Below are positions 6,513 to 8,133 of a stretch of DNA of 8,133 bases, piece by piece (the stretch's first letter is position 1; each line of letters begins with the position of its first letter). Made by a program: the position numbers and the translations under genes. The notes below the pieces were generated by a model. That model was not told the DNA's origin, did no database searches, and worked only from the letters and a program-made list of their open reading frames with translations. The DNA is taken from contig JACDDF010000071.1 in the NCBI GenBank assembly GCA_013817135.1, positions 1-8,133 on the forward strand. The letters are read 5' to 3'. Source of the DNA: Nitrospirales bacterium (GTDB lineage: Bacteria > Nitrospirota > Nitrospiria > Nitrospirales > UBA8639).

Positions 6513-6854
6513 ATGATGGCGATACCAAAACAGCAAAGTTCCACTTCGTACAAGAAGAAAGAACTGACGGGTGAGGATGCCTATTCAATGAAGATGGCTC
6601 CCAAATGCTTACTTCAATGCCCTGAATGTCAGGCGGTGTATTATCGAAAACGTTGGAACCTTCCAGGAACTTCCTCTTCTCGTTCCTCTTAATATGCCAA
6701 GGGTGGCCTCAAAAAACCGACCAGACAAGTCATGGTGCCACAGAGCTTTGTCTGTCCGGCCTGCCGGAAATTGCGAGACGGCTACGCGGAAGGATTTCGC
6801 GCCGTCACCGCCTACATCAGACGATTAGCGCCTTATGAACCTTCATCGCCCTAA
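6513..6854 (+). pseudogene. Two-CPxC zinc-ribbon protein (BCAM0308-like) split by in-frame TAA
   Basis: ATG at 6513 (or the adjacent 6516) follows GAGG at 6504-6507. The first part, 59 codons, contains QCPECQAVYYRKRWNLPG, with cysteines at codons 36 and 39, and ends at a TAA (6690-6692). The same frame then continues for 53 codons to a TAA at 6852-6854 and contains FVCPACRKLRDGYAEGF, with cysteines at codons 81 and 84. Two CPxC knuckles of this kind, the first followed by AVYY-RW and the second by R-lRD, together bind one zinc ion in a ribbon fold. They resemble BCAM0308-family proteins (from memory), whose function is unknown. Since the stop separates the two halves of one zinc site, the gene is probably inactive. 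Re-initiation at the ATG 6732 would give only 40 residues. The C-terminal region typical of longer members is absent. Confidence 0.65.
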
Positions 6855-6974
6855 AAGTAGTCCCCAAAAGAGGATCACGCTGATTTTTTCCGGGGGCTAG
6901 CTTTCGTGGATTCAAACAGGCTTTAATACGGCTAATCCAAATGACGGTGCGGCTTTAATCTCATTTTCTTTCTG

Positions 6975-6980
6975 AAAGGA
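6975..6980 (+). promoter_or_regulatory. Ribosome binding site of the IPT/TIG protein gene
   Basis: AAAGGA lies 7 bases before the ATG at 6988, which directly precedes a signal peptide. It supports that start. Confidence 0.65.
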
Positions 6981-6987
6981 TTACTAT

Positions 6988-7437
6988 ATGAGGGTCGCGA
7001 CATTATTCATTATCATACTGCCAGCTGTTTTAGGATTAGACTCGATGTGGATGAGCGAGGCAAAAGCCCAATCAAGCCCTCCCTCTCAAAACGATACCGC
7101 AGTTATGGGCACCTCCAAATCACCCGCGGTGTCCAGTGAGCAAACCCTCAAAGATGATCCGGTATGCGATCCGACCTATCGACCCGCAATCACCAAAATC
7201 GAACCAGATGAGTTTCAGGCCGGTGCTAAAATAGTCATAATGGGAGAAAATTTCGGAAAGAAAAAAGATTGCCTGCATGAGGTGACTTTTGGAGCCGAAA
7301 AAGCGACGGATTTCACCCTAAAAGGTGATGATAAAATAGAGGTAACGGTGCCCGACGGCGTCGTCACTGGAATGGTATTTGTGAGCGTGGTGACGGGGGG
7401 AGGTGCGGCAAAAACCGCTGTACTGGTCAAGAAATAG
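6988..7437 (+). CDS. Exported single-domain IPT/TIG protein
   Basis: This 149-residue protein has an N-terminal signal peptide: R2, hydrophobic core 4-17, and a likely cleavage after AKA at 25-27. A Ser/Thr/Pro-rich linker runs from 28 to about 57. One IPT/TIG (immunoglobulin-like, plexin, transcription factor) domain runs from about 66 to the end. Its pattern is PAITKIEPDEFQAGAKIVIM, then GENFG at 86-90, VTFG at 99-102, and a strand pair ending VFVSVVTGGG and TAVLVKK. Such domains are beta-sandwich binding or spacer modules. A short stand-alone secreted copy has no assigned role. C60 and C95 could form a disulfide outside the cytoplasm. It is followed after 119 bases by a secreted cytochrome c, which hints at a shared periplasmic setting but proves no joint function. 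Confidence 0.85.
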   Translation: MRVATLFIIILPAVLGLDSMWMSEAKAQSSPPSQNDTAVMGTSKSPAVSSEQTLKDDPVCDPTYRPAITKIEPDEFQAGAKIVIMGENFGKKKDCLHEVTFGAEKATDFTLKGDDKIEVTVPDGVVTGMVFVSVVTGGGAAKTAVLVKK

Positions 7438-7458
7438 TAACGAGAACAGACCTTCGCC

Positions 7459-7514
7459 GTGCACCATTCAGGGCGATACGATAGCGGACTCGACCGGGAA
7501 TGTGCACACTCCCG
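7459..7514. repeat. Inverted repeats between the IPT/TIG and cytochrome genes
   Basis: GTGCACCATTC (7459-7469) can pair with GAATGTGCAC (7498-7507), leaving one bulged base. A competing hairpin, CGGGA (7495-7499) with TCCCG (7510-7514), shares part of the same sequence. There is no T-run, so this is not a standard terminator. It could be a weak transcript-end or mRNA-stability structure, or chance. Confidence 0.3.
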
Positions 7515-7556
7515 ATCTGCCCAAAAGGATGTTTGGTGGAATCCGGAATCTTTTCC

Positions 7557-7907
7557 ATGAGACGCAAGAACCCATCAATGTGCTTCGTTCTCATAATCAC
7601 AGCCATGGGTATAATCCCCCTTCCCCCGGCTTCCGCTGAACAGGAACAGACACAATCCGCTAAAACGCTCTTTCTCCAATATTGCCAAGACTGTCATGGC
7701 CCACAGCGGGACGGCAGAGGCGCCTTACGTCCTTTCCTGGAACAGGACCCTGTTAATTTGACCTCGCAAATGACACAGGCCAAAACCGACCGGGAACTCT
7801 TTTCCCTTATCAAAAAAGGGGGAGGCGAAATGCATGGCTGGGCGGACACCTTCACCAATGAACAGGTCCTGGACCTGGTGCATTACATCCGTGCGCTCTC
7901 ACCGTAA
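7557..7907 (+). CDS. Secreted monohaem class I cytochrome c
   Basis: This protein has 116 residues from the ATG at 7557. A signal peptide with basic residues R2, R3 and K4, a hydrophobic core at 8-22, and a likely cleavage after ASA (25-27) sends it to the periplasm. The mature part carries one covalent haem site, CQDCH at 43-47 followed by GPQRDGRG, and a plausible axial methionine M92 in GGGEMHGWADTFT. The closing helix QVLDLVHYIRAL at 103-114 is typical of class I (cytochrome c551/c6-like) electron carriers. It would shuttle single electrons between respiratory complexes; the partners are not visible here. The frame extends 19 codons upstream to an ATG at 7500, but the inner ATG directly precedes the basic signal region and so is preferred. 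A weak GGAA lies 8 bases before it. The only downstream feature is the convergent transporter gene. Confidence 0.9.
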   Translation: MRRKNPSMCFVLIITAMGIIPLPPASAEQEQTQSAKTLFLQYCQDCHGPQRDGRGALRPFLEQDPVNLTSQMTQAKTDRELFSLIKKGGGEMHGWADTFTNEQVLDLVHYIRALSP

Positions 7908-7972
7908 ACTTTTCGCCGCACAGCATCGCTGTAGGGGATGAAGCGGGCGATGGAGCTTGCAGTAGCACTCAC

Positions 7973-8133
7973 CTATCCCAAACTCCATTCCAGATACACG
8001 GCGTAGACGAGCGTTTGGAGAATCGTCAACGGCACCCCGATCCAAGCAAAAGTCCTGAAACTCAGGGTGTGGCCTTCCTGCTCCGCCCGCTGGATGATAA
8101 TCACATTGCTGGCCGCAGCAAGAATCATCAGAT
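7973..8133 (-). CDS. SLC13/ArsB-like ion transporter, C-terminal fragment (5' end outside window)
   Basis: The minus strand is open from the right edge to a TAG (7975-7973), giving the last 52 residues of a membrane protein. It reads AAASNVIIIQRAEQEG, then TLSFRTFAWIGVPLTILQTL and VYAVYLEW. A small-residue AASN segment followed by an AE-G-tlSF loop and a final GVPLT transmembrane helix is the usual end of SLC13 (DASS)/ArsB/NhaD-type permeases of the ion transporter superfamily. The substrate (dicarboxylate, sulfate, arsenite or sodium) cannot be decided from this end. It converges on the cytochrome c gene with a 65-base gap and no strong terminator. Confidence 0.7.
   Translation of the reverse strand, partial: LMILAAASNVIIIQRAEQEGHTLSFRTFAWIGVPLTILQTLVYAVYLEWSLG

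Noticed and set aside
6626..6838. Open frame of 70 codons over the zinc-ribbon gene
   Set aside because: It is out of frame with both CPxC motifs, so it is a shadow of the interrupted gene.
7920..7932. Short hairpin ACAGC-ATC-GCTGT after the cytochrome c gene
   Set aside because: A stem of only 5 bases with no T-run on either strand is too weak to call a terminator.

Overview
The window reads as a bacterial chromosome segment of moderate GC content. Eight protein-coding genes are well supported: seven complete and one incomplete at the right edge. An IS110-type transposase tail lies at the left edge, and a poorly conserved stretch of about 1.5 kb near the right contains two reading frames broken by in-frame stops. 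The gene set (a CbpA/CbpM chaperone pair, an exported IPT/TIG protein, a short monohaem cytochrome c, an MgtC/DUF4010 membrane protein) and the protein style would fit a Nitrospira-like lineage (Nitrospirota). This is inferred from family resemblance only; no marker gene in the window proves it.

Left part (1-1849): the C-terminal end of an IS110-family transposase is followed by a short non-coding tail carrying a dispersed-repeat-like palindrome. Next comes a complete zinc-dependent alcohol dehydrogenase with both zinc sites intact, then 459 bases without a convincing gene.

Centre (1850-5439), all on the plus strand: an MgtC/SapB-DUF4010 membrane protein is followed after 25 bases by a predicted nucleotidyltransferase of the YcgL/RlaP type, probably co-transcribed. 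A gap of about 300 bases holds at best a weak small ORF. It is followed by the cbpA-cbpM pair: a DnaJ-type co-chaperone without zinc finger and its MerR-like modulator, overlapping by 8 bases.

Right part (5440-8133): after a possible terminator there is a small hydrophobic ORF whose frame continues past a TAA for a further 93 sense codons. Next is a two-CPxC zinc-ribbon protein split by another in-frame TAA. Both frames are too short or too broken to stand out as ordinary ORFs, and I regard them as probable pseudogenes (or places to check for sequencing error). Two exported proteins follow: an IPT/TIG-domain protein and a class I monohaem cytochrome c. The window ends in the C-terminus of an SLC13/ArsB-like transporter on the minus strand, convergent with the cytochrome gene.

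I found no rRNA, tRNA or CRISPR array, and no clearly novel multi-gene system. The best leads are the two adjacent stop-interrupted genes and the MgtC-nucleotidyltransferase pairing.
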